From NCBI GenBank assembly GCA_017472905.1, contig JAFUNW010000021.1, forward strand, positions 1 through 12,827: DNA of 12,827 nt, read 5' to 3'. This document shows, in pieces, positions 1-7,045 of the stretch. Position 1 is the first letter of the stretch. The number at the start of each line of letters is the position of its first letter. Position numbers and translations under genes: made by a program. Origin of the DNA: Bacteroidaceae bacterium. Its GTDB lineage: Bacteria > Bacteroidota > Bacteroidia > Bacteroidales > Bacteroidaceae. The notes beneath the pieces were generated by a model, which saw only the letters and a list, made by a program, of their open reading frames with translations, was not told the origin of the DNA and made no database searches.

Positions 1-68
1 AAATCAAGAAAAAAAGAAAGATATTTGCAGCGTGTAATATATTTATTATATAAAAAAGCTGTGTAATT

Positions 69-545
69 ATGAGTGAACAAGAAAACAAAAATGAAGAATT
101 GATGGCTGAAACTCCACAAGTTAAAAAGCCATATAACATTCGCGAGAGAAAGCCGAAAGATGCTGCTTATCGTTCTTTGATTCGGGCAGAACTTGCAGAT
201 GAATTATACGATAAGATTTTGAACATTATTGTAGTGCAGAAAAAGTATAAGGACCCCGATTACTCTGCCAAGGATTTAGCCAAGGAGTTAAATACGAATA
301 CGCGCTATCTTTCAGCAGTAGTAAATTCCCGTTTTGGAATGAACTACTCTTGTTTGTTGAATGAATATCGTGTGAAAGATGCTGCGCATTATTTGACTGA
401 TAAGCGTTATAAGGATAAAAATATTGAAGAGATTAGTGCAATGGTAGGATTTGCTAATCGTCAGTCATTTTATGCTGCATTCTATAAGAATATGGGAGAA
501 ACTCCTAATTTTTATAGAAAAAAACATCTAGATAAGAAAAAATAA
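69..545 (+). CDS. Small AraC-type helix-turn-helix DNA-binding protein
   Basis: This 158-residue protein is a probable cytoplasmic transcription factor whose C-terminal half is an AraC/XylS-type double HTH domain. The first helix-turn-helix spans about residues 66-87 (DYSAKDLAKELN then TRYLSAVVN). The second spans about 118-140 (NIEEISAMVGFANRQSFYAAF) and ends in the family signature GETPNFYRK. Residues 1-40 are charged and look disordered, and there is no sugar-binding or receiver domain, so the signal it answers to cannot be read from sequence; it may be the DNA-binding output of a partner or act constitutively. The ATG at 69 is the natural start. A -7-like GATATTTG lies at 20-27, one base from the TAnnTTTG consensus; any -33 element would fall at or beyond the window edge. 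A hairpin terminator at 567-601 separates it from the peptidase gene. The family call is firm; the regulon is unknown. Confidence 0.88.
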   Translation: MSEQENKNEELMAETPQVKKPYNIRERKPKDAAYRSLIRAELADELYDKILNIIVVQKKYKDPDYSAKDLAKELNTNTRYLSAVVNSRFGMNYSCLLNEYRVKDAAHYLTDKRYKDKNIEEISAMVGFANRQSFYAAFYKNMGETPNFYRKKHLDKKK

Positions 546-566
546 AAAATGTTTTAAACTTAATTT

Positions 567-601
567 AAGGGAGAATTGTCGTTATGCGATGGTTCTCCTT
601 T
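567..601 (+). terminator. Hairpin terminator after the AraC-type gene
   Basis: AAGGGAGAA (567-575) pairs with TTCTCCTTT (593-601) through one G-T wobble, giving a 9-bp stem with a 17-nt loop, and the T-rich tract continues to about 610. It begins 22 bases after the stop at 545. It also overlaps any N-terminal extension of the next reading frame, which supports the ATG at 615 as that gene's start. Confidence 0.7.
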
Positions 602-614
602 TAAACTTTTTATT

Positions 615-2657
615 ATGAAGATCCCTTTTTTACAATTGACAATGATAGCTACGATATTAACGGCATGTAACTCCAATCCCAATGCATCTGTTGCAGATGA
701 ATTTCAATATGCAGACGAGACGTTTGCGGATTTGCAGATGTTGCGATATAAAGTACATGGTTTTGATGAACTTTCGTTGAAACAGAAAGAACTTATTTAT
801 TATCTTTCTGAAGCGGCTCTTGAAGGACGCGACATTCTTTTTGATCAAAATGGAAAATACAATTTGGTGATACGCAAATTATTAGAAACGGTTTATACCG
901 AGTATCAAGGAGACAAAACGGATGCAAACTTCATAAATATGGAGACATATCTGAAACGGGTTTGGTTCTCTAATGGCATTCATCATCACTATGGGTGTGA
1001 AAAGTTTATTCCCGGGTTCTCACCGGAGTTTCTTCGTAATGCCATGCAAAGTGTAAATCCGGATAACTTACCATTGAAAGAGGGGCAGACAGTGGAGCAA
1101 TTGTGCGATGAGGTTTTCCCCATTATCTTTAATCCCGATGTGATGTCCAAGCGTGTCAATCAAGCAGATGGGGAAGATTTGCTTCTTACATCGGCTTGTA
1201 ACTATTATGAAGGGGTGACGCAGAAAGAGGCGGAAGAATTTTATTTGCGCATGAAAGATGTGAATGACCCTACTCCCGTGATGTACGGAATGAATAGTCG
1301 TCTCGTAAAAGAAAACGGAAAGTTGCAAGAGAAGGTTTGGAAAGTCGGTGGGCTTTATACAGAGGCTATAGAGAAAATAGTAGGCTGGCTTAAGAAAGCC
1401 GAAGGTGTTGCAGAGAATGAACAACAAAAGCTGGTGATTCAGAAGCTGATTCAATTCTATCATGACGGAGACTTGAAAACATTTGATGACTATTCCATTC
1501 AATGGGTGAAGGATTTGGATTCACGCATTGATTTTGTAAACTGTTTTACGGAAAGCTATGGCGACCCGTTGGGCATGAAAGCCAGTTGGGAATCCATTGT
1601 GAATTTCAAGGATATGGAGGCTACCAAACGTACAGAAATCATCAGTGACAATGCACAATGGTTTGAGGATAATTCTCCGGTTGACAGTCGTTTCAAGAAA
1701 GATGTGGTAAAAGGGGTTAGCGCAAAGGTGATTACTGCCGCAATGCTGGGAGGTGACCTTTATCCGTCTACAGCGATTGGTATTAACCTGCCCAACTCCA
1801 ATTGGATACGCAGTGTGCATGGCTCGAAATCAGTGACTATTGGTAACTTGACGGATGCTTATAGTAAAGCTGCACGTGGCAATGGGTTTGCTCAAGAATT
1901 CGTAATCAGTCCTAACGAAATAGAATTAATGGAGACTTATGGAGATATCACAGACAACCTGCATACCGATTTGCATGAGTGTTTGGGACATGGTTCCGGA
2001 AAATTGCTTCCGGGTGTAGACCCTGATACGTTGAAAGCTTATGGCTCTACCATAGAGGAGGCTCGCGCAGATTTGTTCGGACTCTATTATTTGGCGGACG
2101 ATAAAATGTTGGAATTGGGACTTACTCCCCATGCTGATGCTTATAAGGCGCAATATTATAGTTACATGATGAATGGTTTGATGACACAACTTGTGCGTAT
2201 TGAACTTGGAAACAATATTGAAGAGGCTCATATGCGTAACCGTGCATTGATTGCTCGTTGGGCTTTGGAAAAAGGTAAGGATGACAAGGTTGTTGAGTTG
2301 GTGCAAAAAGAAGGTAAGACCTATGTGCAAATCAATGATTATGCGAAGCTTCGTACTCTCTTCGGTCAGTTGTTGGGAGAGATACAGCGTATTAAATCGG
2401 AAGGCGATTTCGTAGCTGCTCGGGACTTGGTCGAGGGGTATGCTGTTAAAATCGATTCTACGTTGCATAAAGAAATCCTGGAACGTTACAAGAAGTTGAA
2501 TCTGGCTCCTTATAAAGGCTTTATCAATCCGGTTTATACTGCTGTGAAAGATTCTGTCGGAAATATAACGGATGTGACCGTTGGCTATGAGGAGGGTTAT
2601 GCAGAACAAATGCTTCGGTATAGCCGGGAATATGCTAATTTGCCCTATAGAAACTAA
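615..2657 (+). CDS. Dipeptidyl peptidase III, predicted lipoprotein (M49 zinc exopeptidase)
   Basis: Family M49 enzymes cleave dipeptides from the N-terminus of short peptides. From the ATG at 615 the protein has 680 residues, close to the size of the characterised Bacteroides thetaiotaomicron DPP III. The zinc motif HECLGH is at residues 454-459 and the second motif EEARAD, supplying the third zinc ligand, is at 481-486. The cysteine inside HECLGH (human DPP III has HELLGH) matches the B. thetaiotaomicron enzyme. The N-terminus MKIPFLQLTMIATILTAC is a short hydrophobic segment ending in a lipobox-like LTA|C at Cys18, so I infer export and lipid anchoring, which would differ from the cytosolic eukaryotic enzymes. 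An upstream TTG at 576 is in frame but lies in a terminator hairpin and would put 13 polar residues before the signal, so I reject it. A terminator follows at 2665-2706. No TAnnTTTG promoter is obvious upstream. Confidence 0.95.
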   Translation: MKIPFLQLTMIATILTACNSNPNASVADEFQYADETFADLQMLRYKVHGFDELSLKQKELIYYLSEAALEGRDILFDQNGKYNLVIRKLLETVYTEYQGDKTDANFINMETYLKRVWFSNGIHHHYGCEKFIPGFSPEFLRNAMQSVNPDNLPLKEGQTVEQLCDEVFPIIFNPDVMSKRVNQADGEDLLLTSACNYYEGVTQKEAEEFYLRMKDVNDPTPVMYGMNSRLVKENGKLQEKVWKVGGLYTEAIEKIVGWLKKAEGVAENEQQKLVIQKLIQFYHDGDLKTFDDYSIQWVKDLDSRIDFVNCFTESYGDPLGMKASWESIVNFKDMEATKRTEIISDNAQWFEDNSPVDSRFKKDVVKGVSAKVITAAMLGGDLYPSTAIGINLPNSNWIRSVHGSKSVTIGNLTDAYSKAARGNGFAQEFVISPNEIELMETYGDITDNLHTDLHECLGHGSGKLLPGVDPDTLKAYGSTIEEARADLFGLYYLADDKMLELGLTPHADAYKAQYYSYMMNGLMTQLVRIELGNNIEEAHMRNRALIARWALEKGKDDKVVELVQKEGKTYVQINDYAKLRTLFGQLLGEIQRIKSEGDFVAARDLVEGYAVKIDSTLHKEILERYKKLNLAPYKGFINPVYTAVKDSVGNITDVTVGYEEGYAEQMLRYSREYANLPYRN

Positions 2658-2664
2658 TTATTTT

Positions 2665-2706
2665 GAAAAGAGGGTATGTGTCATCATTTGGCCGTATCCT
2701 CTTTTC
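2665..2706 (+). terminator. Hairpin terminator after the DPP III gene
   Basis: GAAAAGAGGGTA (2665-2676) pairs with TATCCTCTTTTC (2695-2706) with one G-T wobble; the loop is 18 nt. It begins 8 bases after the stop and ends in a T-rich arm. The loop starts TGTGTC, a motif shared with the terminator at 6170-6202. Confidence 0.75.
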
Positions 2707-2740
2707 CCCTTAATTAGAGCACAGAGATTGTTTTTAGAAA

Positions 2741-3412
2741 ATGGAACTTCAGGATACAATTAAATCGATAAAAGCACAATTACGATTATATATGAATGGT
2801 GCTGTTTCGCAAAGTATGCGTCAGCATGGCATCAGCTATAAACTAAATTTTGGAATAGAACTGCCACGTATAAAAGAGATTGCTTCGATGTATTCTCCGG
2901 ATCATTCTTTGGCACAAGCTTTGTGGAAAGAAAATATACGTGAGTGTAAAATCTTGGCCGGAATATTGCAGCCGAAAGATTCTTTTTTCCCGGAAATAGC
3001 AGATATATGGGTAGAAAGTATAGATCAACAGGAGATTGCAGAGTTGACTTGCATGCATTTGTTTCAGCATTTACCTTATGCTTCAGAGAAAGCTTTTCAA
3101 TGGATAGCAGATGAACGGTGCTATTTTCAGGTGTGTGGCTTTTTGTTGTTGGCTCGTCTGTTTATGCAGAACGCGTTACTTAATGAGCGGTCAGAAAATG
3201 AATTTTTGGATCAGGCCTTTGTCGTTTTACAGAATAGTTCTACCGAATATTTTTCTGCTCAGGCTGCTTATACAGCATTATGTATCTATGTTCGAAACCA
3301 TAAAAGGGAGGCTGAAAAAATTCTAAGTTTTTTCTCTTCATTTGAAAAATCTTCTGATTTAAGGTTGCAGACTATTTATAAAGAATTAGAACTAGAAGCA
3401 GCGGATTTGTAA
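2741..3412 (+). CDS. AlkD-like DNA alkylation repair HEAT-repeat protein
   Basis: This 223-residue protein resembles the DNA alkylation repair enzyme family (AlkC/AlkD type), all-helical HEAT-like-repeat glycosylases that excise N3- and N7-alkylated purines without flipping the base. Supporting features are the overall length, the N-terminal GIELPRIKEIA segment, and ALWKENIRECKILAGILQP at about residues 60-80, which matches the WxSxxxExRxLAxxLL-like first-repeat region. Further amphipathic helices run to the C-terminus. The second half (about 130-223) is divergent, and I cannot identify the catalytic Asp/Trp/Arg set seen in Bacillus AlkD, so glycosylase activity is uncertain; a non-catalytic DNA- or protein-binding role is possible. 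There is no signal peptide or membrane segment. It starts 34 bases after the DPP III terminator and ends 62 bases before the fur promoter. Confidence 0.68.
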   Translation: MELQDTIKSIKAQLRLYMNGAVSQSMRQHGISYKLNFGIELPRIKEIASMYSPDHSLAQALWKENIRECKILAGILQPKDSFFPEIADIWVESIDQQEIAELTCMHLFQHLPYASEKAFQWIADERCYFQVCGFLLLARLFMQNALLNERSENEFLDQAFVVLQNSSTEYFSAQAAYTALCIYVRNHKREAEKILSFFSSFEKSSDLRLQTIYKELELEAADL

Positions 3413-3426
3413 TAAAAGCAAGGTTG

Positions 3427-3448
3427 TTTTCCACTTTTCTTTGGAAAA
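3427..3448. promoter_or_regulatory. Inverted repeat abutting the fur-purA promoter, candidate operator
   Basis: TTTTCCA (3427-3433) and TGGAAAA (3442-3448) are perfect 7-bp arms with an 8-nt spacer, ending two bases before the putative -33 element of the fur-purA promoter. No T-run follows, so it is a poor terminator for the upstream gene. It does not resemble the classical Fur (GATAAT-type) or PerR box. The operator role is inferred from position. Confidence 0.35.
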
Positions 3449-3450
3449 TA

Positions 3451-3481
3451 TTTCCTATTCCACCAAAAAGACTTAACTTTG
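3451..3481 (+). promoter_or_regulatory. Bacteroides-type promoter for fur-purA
   Basis: TTTC (3451-3454, consensus TTTG) and TAACTTTG (3474-3481, exact match to TAnnTTTG) are separated by 19 nt, the expected Bacteroides spacing. Transcription would start near 3488, about 14 bases before the ATG at 3502. This excludes the longer reading frame opening at 3424. Confidence 0.72.
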
Positions 3482-3501
3482 TTCGCGCTAGTGAATTGTG
3501 T

Positions 3502-3996
3502 ATGGAATTGAACAATCTTAAAGAGACAGTAAAGCAGATATTTACCGAGTATCTACGCGTAAACGGACATCGAAAGACGTCTGAACGTTATGCGATACTC
3601 GATGCGATTTATTCCATCAAAGGACATTTTAATATTGAGACTCTGCATGCATTGTTGCTCAATGAAGAGAAATTTCGTGTGAGTCGTGCCACATTATACA
3701 ATACAATTGAACTTTTGTTGGATGCCAAATTGGTTATCAAGCATCAATTCGGAACCTCTTCTCAATATGAGCGTTCTTATAAAATGGATACTCATCATCA
3801 TTTGATTTGTACTGCTTGTGGCAAAGTGACGGAGTTCCAGAATGAACATTTGCAGCAAGATATATCTGCTCTGCCGATGAAGAGGTTTCAAATGTCTCAC
3901 TATTCATTATATATATATGGTACGTGCGCGAAATGTCAGTCGCAGAAAAAACACCGAAAAACAATAACACCCAATAAAATCAGAAAAGAAACATGA
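3502..3996 (+). CDS. Fur-family metal- or peroxide-responsive repressor
   Basis: The 164-residue protein has the Fur-superfamily layout: an N-terminal winged helix (TSERYAILDAIYSIKGHFNIE then FRVSRATLYNTIELLLDAKLV) and a C-terminal dimerisation domain opening with HHHLICTACGKVTEF. The pairs CTAC and CAKC are the two CxxC sites usually holding structural zinc. The HHH run and downstream acidic and His residues could form the regulatory metal site, but sequence alone does not separate Fur, Zur and PerR specificity. A basic tail after the last CxxC (KKHRKTITPNKIRKET) is longer than usual and may aid DNA binding. The frame is open upstream to 3424, but the promoter at 3451-3481 and the family's normal length favour Met at 3502. 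Its stop overlaps the purA start as ATGA (3993-3996), implying translational coupling. Confidence 0.9.
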   Translation: MELNNLKETVKQIFTEYLRVNGHRKTSERYAILDAIYSIKGHFNIETLHALLLNEEKFRVSRATLYNTIELLLDAKLVIKHQFGTSSQYERSYKMDTHHHLICTACGKVTEFQNEHLQQDISALPMKRFQMSHYSLYIYGTCAKCQSQKKHRKTITPNKIRKET

Positions 3997-5273
3997 AAAT
4001 AGATGTTTTGTTAGGCCTCCAATGGGGCGATGAAGGTAAAGGTAAAGTTGTGGATGTGCTTACTCCCAACTATGATGTCGTGGCTCGTTTTCAGGGAGGA
4101 CCTAATGCCGGTCATACATTGGAATTTGAAGGACAGAAATATGTACTTCGTTCCATTCCTTCAGGTATATTTCAGGGAGATAAAGTAAATATTATAGGAA
4201 ATGGAGTCGTTTTGGATCCGGCCCTTTTTAAGGCTGAAGCAGAATCACTTGAAGCCTCAGGTCATCCGTTGAAAGAACGTTTGCACATCTCGAAGAAGGC
4301 TCATTTGATACTCCCGACTCATCGGATTTTGGATGCGGCTTACGAAGCAGCCAAGGGAGATTCCAAAGTCGGTACTACCGGCAAAGGTATCGGACCGACT
4401 TATACCGATAAGATTAGTCGTACGGGTGTACGTGTCGGTGATTTGCTTTCTCCGAATTTTTCTCAAATCTATGGACAGGCTAAAGCACGTCATGAGCAAA
4501 TACTGAAGAATCTTAATTACGAATATGATATAACGGAGATGGAGAAAAACTTCCTTGAGGGGGTTGAGTATCTTCGTCAGTTCCATTTGGTGGATAGCGA
4601 ACACGAAATCAATCATTTATTGAAAGAGGGCAAGAGTGTATTATGCGAAGGTGCACAAGGTACGTTGCTTGATATAGACTTTGGCTCTTATCCGTTTGTT
4701 ACCTCTTCTAATACAATCTGTGCCGGAGCGTGCACCGGTTTGGGAGTTGGACCGAACAAAATCGGTAATGTATATGGAATCATGAAGGCATATTGCACTC
4801 GTGTAGGAAGTGGCCCGTTCCCAACTGAACTATTTGATGAAACAGGTAAGCGTATTCGTGATTTAGGTCATGAGTACGGCGCTGTAACCGGTCGTGAACG
4901 CCGCTGTGGATGGATCGACCTTGTGGCTTTGAAGTATGCTATCATGGTAAACGGTGTGACCCAACTCATTATGATGAAGAGCGATGTGTTGGATGATTTT
5001 GAAACAATCAAAGCGTGTGTCGCTTACCGTATCAATGGTGAGGAAGTAGATTACTTCCCTTACGATATTACGGAAGGGGTAGAACCCATTTATGTAGAAT
5101 TGCCGGGTTGGAAGACTGATATGACTCAAATGACTGATGAGAACCAATTCCCGGAGGAATTCAACGCATATGTTTCTTTCTTGGAAGAAGAGTTGGAGAC
5201 TCCGATAAAAATCATATCTATCGGTCCAGATCGTGCGCAAACCATTGTGCGCTATACTGAAGAAGAGGAATAA
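3993..5273 (+). CDS. purA: Adenylosuccinate synthetase
   Basis: PurA makes adenylosuccinate from IMP and aspartate with GTP, the first committed step to AMP, in the cytoplasm. The 426-residue length is standard. Visible motifs are the GTP P-loop and catalytic Asp in WGDEGKGK (residues 11-18), the catalytic His in GGPNAGHT (His41), the IMP-loop TTGKGIGPTYTDK, the switch-like CEGAQGTLLDIDFG, GSGPFPTE, and the purine/aspartate-binding GAVTGRERRCGWIDL. All key residues appear intact. GGPNAGHT in place of the enterobacterial GGNNAGHT is, as far as I know, usual in Bacteroidetes. The ATG overlaps the fur stop by 4 nt, so its translation probably depends on the fur message, with both from the promoter at 3451-3481. 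A strong hairpin terminator follows at 5340-5375. Confidence 0.98.
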   Translation: MKIDVLLGLQWGDEGKGKVVDVLTPNYDVVARFQGGPNAGHTLEFEGQKYVLRSIPSGIFQGDKVNIIGNGVVLDPALFKAEAESLEASGHPLKERLHISKKAHLILPTHRILDAAYEAAKGDSKVGTTGKGIGPTYTDKISRTGVRVGDLLSPNFSQIYGQAKARHEQILKNLNYEYDITEMEKNFLEGVEYLRQFHLVDSEHEINHLLKEGKSVLCEGAQGTLLDIDFGSYPFVTSSNTICAGACTGLGVGPNKIGNVYGIMKAYCTRVGSGPFPTELFDETGKRIRDLGHEYGAVTGRERRCGWIDLVALKYAIMVNGVTQLIMMKSDVLDDFETIKACVAYRINGEEVDYFPYDITEGVEPIYVELPGWKTDMTQMTDENQFPEEFNAYVSFLEEELETPIKIISIGPDRAQTIVRYTEEEE

Positions 5274-5339
5274 AATCGTTTGGCTGACAAAGTGGCAGAG
5301 AAATACGATTATTCGATAACGAATGTTATAATATAACAA

Positions 5340-5375
5340 AAAAGCGGTGGATGTCTCAAAGCATTCACCGCTTTT
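5340..5375. terminator. Hairpin terminator after purA
   Basis: AAAAGCGGTGGATG (5340-5353) pairs with CATTCACCGCTTTT (5362-5375) over 14 positions with one G-T wobble and an 8-nt loop. The arms have A- and T-runs, followed by CGTTATTTTT, so it could act on transcripts from either strand. It lies 67 bases past the purA stop. Confidence 0.85.
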
Positions 5376-5398
5376 CGTTATTTTTGGCATGGAAATTG

Positions 5399-5414
5399 TT
5401 TACTTAACAGTAAA
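5399..5414. repeat. Short palindrome upstream of the zinc peptidase gene
   Basis: TTTACT (5399-5404) and AGTAAA (5409-5414) are perfect 6-bp arms around TAAC, 42 bases before the start at 5456. It lies between the purA terminator and the gene, where an operator or 5'-UTR hairpin would be expected. No function can be assigned from sequence. Confidence 0.3.
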
Positions 5415-5455
5415 TTGTATATAGAAAATCAGTCATTAACAAAAAAGAGAACATT

Positions 5456-6136
5456 ATGTCAGCTTATTGGATTTTATTTATTGGTATTGCTCTTATCAGT
5501 TATTTGGTACAAGCAAACTTAAATCACAAGTTTAAGAAGTATTCGCGTATTCCTTTGGGAAACGGAATGACCGGACGCGATGTGGCAGAGAAGATGTTGC
5601 GTGATAATGGTATTTCCGATGTCAGTGTAATTAGTACACCCGGACAATTGACTGACCATTATAATCCGACAAACAAAACAGTAAATTTGAGTGAGGGAGT
5701 ATATTATGGAAGTAATGTGGCTGCAGCAGCCGTAGCAGCTCATGAATGCGGACATGCTGTTCAACATGCGATGGCTTACGGACCATTGAAGATGCGTTCG
5801 GCTTTAGTTCCTATTGTTTCTGCTGCATCTCAATGGGTAACTTGGGTGTTGCTAATTGGTATGCTAACGATTGAGGCATTTCCGCAAATCATGTTAGGAG
5901 GTATTATTCTTTTTGCTTCTACTACTTTGTTCAGTTTCATTACACTCCCGGTAGAGGTAAATGCCAGCCAACGTGCTTTGGCTTGGTTGAGTCGTGCAGG
6001 GATTACAACTTCAGCTAATTATCCTCAAGCAAAAAGTGCATTGACTTCTGCCGCTTATACCTATGTTGTAGCCGCTCTTAGCTCTTTGGCTACATTAATA
6101 TATTACATATTAATATATATGGGAAGAAGGGATTAA
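5456..6136 (+). CDS. Membrane zinc metallopeptidase, YugP family
   Basis: The 226-residue protein belongs to the YugP-type neutral zinc metallopeptidases (Pfam Zn_peptidase_2). The zinc site HECGH is at residues 96-100 in AAHECGHAVQHA, and PVEVNASQRA (165-174) supplies the likely third ligand, Glu167. Hydrophobic segments at about 4-20, 116-136, 142-164 and 200-221 make it an integral inner-membrane protein, with the soluble part between the first and second segments. The family is widespread in bacteria, but its substrates are not established; a role in membrane protein turnover is only a guess. Start ATG 5456 has an A-rich upstream sequence (AAAAAAGAGAAC) acting as a weak ribosome binding site. 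It is probably monocistronic: the purA terminator lies upstream and another hairpin lies at 6170-6202. Confidence 0.93.
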   Translation: MSAYWILFIGIALISYLVQANLNHKFKKYSRIPLGNGMTGRDVAEKMLRDNGISDVSVISTPGQLTDHYNPTNKTVNLSEGVYYGSNVAAAAVAAHECGHAVQHAMAYGPLKMRSALVPIVSAASQWVTWVLLIGMLTIEAFPQIMLGGIILFASTTLFSFITLPVEVNASQRALAWLSRAGITTSANYPQAKSALTSAAYTYVVAALSSLATLIYYILIYMGRRD

Positions 6137-6169
6137 GGAAGCGATTTAACTTTTAGGATAAAAATAAAG

Positions 6170-6210
6170 AGAGGATGTGTCTGTCATTATGATGCATCCT
6201 CTTTGTTTTT
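6170..6210 (+). terminator. Hairpin terminator after the zinc peptidase gene
   Basis: AGAGGATG (6170-6177) pairs with CATCCTCT (6195-6202); a G-T wobble and an A-T pair extend it to 10 bp. TTGTTTTT follows. The loop begins TGTGTC as in the hairpin at 2665-2706. The rest of the gap to 6334 is AT-rich with nothing recognisable. Confidence 0.75.
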
Positions 6211-6334
6211 AAGTAAAGTTTTTGTTCTCTGAGACAGAATAGTGATAAAAAAAGAGAGTGCTTCCATTACGGATAGCAAAAATAAAAAAGTATATTTTCA
6301 GTAGAAAATCCGGTTCAATTTGGTTTTAAAAGAG

Positions 6335-6342
6335 TATATTTG
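6335..6342 (+). promoter_or_regulatory. Putative -7 promoter element for the orphan gene
   Basis: TATATTTG matches TAnnTTTG exactly. No good TTTG sits 19-21 nt upstream (the region around 6311-6316 is CGGTTC), so the -33 part is weak. Transcription starting near 6349 would leave the ATG at 6345 outside the message and favours the ATG at 6375. Confidence 0.5.
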
Positions 6343-6374
6343 CGTTGTATTTATTTGGTAAAAGAGAGAATAAT

Positions 6375-6890
6375 ATGGCTGATAATTCATTTAAAATCGT
6401 AACGAAGGAAGACTCTAGATATGTCAGAGTAGAAGGATTCCCTGAATTAGAGGGCTTAGACGGAGTAGAGGTCGGTGAGGGTGTATTTTTCTTAGGGGGA
6501 AATTGCGGCTGTTTGATAGCGTTTAACTCTCTGACAGGAAAGATGAGGACATTTGTAGCAACCGATGGCTCGTTCTTGATAGATGATGAGGAGATAGACT
6601 TTGAAGCAATACGCCTCGAATGTCTGAATGGTTATAAAAATGCCTGTCAGAAGGCTATAAAATATGGCGGAATATCAAGATGGGGAGATTTTTCCGGTGG
6701 AATTACTGCATTGTCATGGACATTGTATCCTGATGGCTTTTATTTTGCCGATAGTGACGGATTTGGAATGGAAGATAATGATGAAGAGACCGTTTATGCA
6801 GTTATAGATACCGATTTCCAAATTATAGAACCATTTCGTCCGATAGACGATGTCAAGGCTTATTTGAAAAAGCTACGCGAAAAGCAATGA
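6375..6890 (+). CDS. Acidic hypothetical protein of unknown function
   Basis: I do not recognise this 171-residue protein. It has no signal peptide, membrane segment or coiled coil, so it should be a soluble cytoplasmic protein. It is rich in Asp and Glu (IDDEEIDFE at about 69-77, MEDNDEETV at about 132-140). Notable features are a GGNCGC patch (41-46), an aromatic/Gly centre (SRWGDFSGG, 101-109), and a C-terminal basic helix (VKAYLKKLREKQ). The alternation of beta-like stretches (VRVEGF, GVFFLGGN, GFYFADSDGFG, TVYAVIDTDFQIIEPF) suggests a compact beta-rich fold of the kind seen in small immunity or anti-toxin proteins; this is only an impression. ATG 6375 is chosen over 6345 because of the -7 element at 6335-6342 and the A/G-rich sequence AAAAGAGAGAA before it. 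It stands alone, converging on the pectate lyase gene. Confidence 0.75.
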   Translation: MADNSFKIVTKEDSRYVRVEGFPELEGLDGVEVGEGVFFLGGNCGCLIAFNSLTGKMRTFVATDGSFLIDDEEIDFEAIRLECLNGYKNACQKAIKYGGISRWGDFSGGITALSWTLYPDGFYFADSDGFGMEDNDEETVYAVIDTDFQIIEPFRPIDDVKAYLKKLREKQ

Positions 6891-6900
6891 ATTATAAAGC

Positions 6901-6996
6901 CCCCCAATCGGTCTTTTAAAAGTCGTATATTAACGGGCAAAAACCTATTCAAAAATTACTTGATAATATTCGTAGGATTTAAAGACCGATTGGGGG
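6901..6996. repeat. 96-bp element with perfect 16-bp terminal inverted repeats
   Basis: CCCCCAATCGGTCTTT (6901-6916) is exactly the reverse complement of AAAGACCGATTGGGGG (6981-6996), and with a 1-nt bulge the pairing continues inward through TTTAAA. The 64-nt interior is AT-rich with no reading frame and no exact TAnnTTTG on either strand. It starts 10 bases after the orphan gene's stop and lies 49 bases from the end of the convergent lyase gene. It could be a long-loop bidirectional terminator, a structured RNA, or a MITE-like remnant. No clear target-site duplication is visible (flanks ATAAAGC and TAAGTTT). Confidence 0.75.
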
Positions 6997-6997
6997 T

Positions 6998-7021
6998 AAG
7001 TTTCGTAACCGAAACTTTTCT
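6998..7021 (+). terminator. Compact hairpin with T-tail between convergent genes
   Basis: AAGTTTCG (6998-7005) pairs perfectly with CGAAACTT (7010-7017) around a TAAC loop, and TTTTC follows on the plus strand. It is a plausible terminator for the plus-strand orphan gene, 107 bases past its stop. On the minus strand the hairpin is followed by ACCCCC, not Ts, so it would be a poor terminator for the lyase gene. Confidence 0.5.
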
Positions 7022-7045
7022 ATTTGATTTGTTCTTCTTGTCTGT

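Noticed and set aside
576..614. N-terminal extension of the DPP III gene from TTG 576
   Set aside because: It begins in the loop of a terminator hairpin and would bury the lipoprotein signal; the ATG at 615 fits better.
2581..2763. Small open frame bridging the DPP III and AlkD-like genes
   Set aside because: It overlaps the end of one gene, a terminator hairpin and the start of the next, with no family resemblance.
3424..3501. N-terminal extension of the Fur-family gene
   Set aside because: It would run through the predicted promoter and start site and adds 26 residues unlike the family.
5379..5386. TATTTTTG as a promoter for the zinc peptidase gene
   Set aside because: It fits TAnnTTTG but lies in the T-tail of the purA terminator and has no TTTG 19-21 nt upstream; the match is likely chance from the T-run.
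6345..6374. Earlier ATG of the orphan gene
   Set aside because: It lies before the transcription start predicted from the -7 element at 6335-6342 and has no upstream purine-rich site.
6901..6996. Phase-variable invertible promoter
   Set aside because: The inverted repeats are suggestive, but the core has no exact -7 element on either strand and both flanking genes point into it, so inversion would not switch either gene on.
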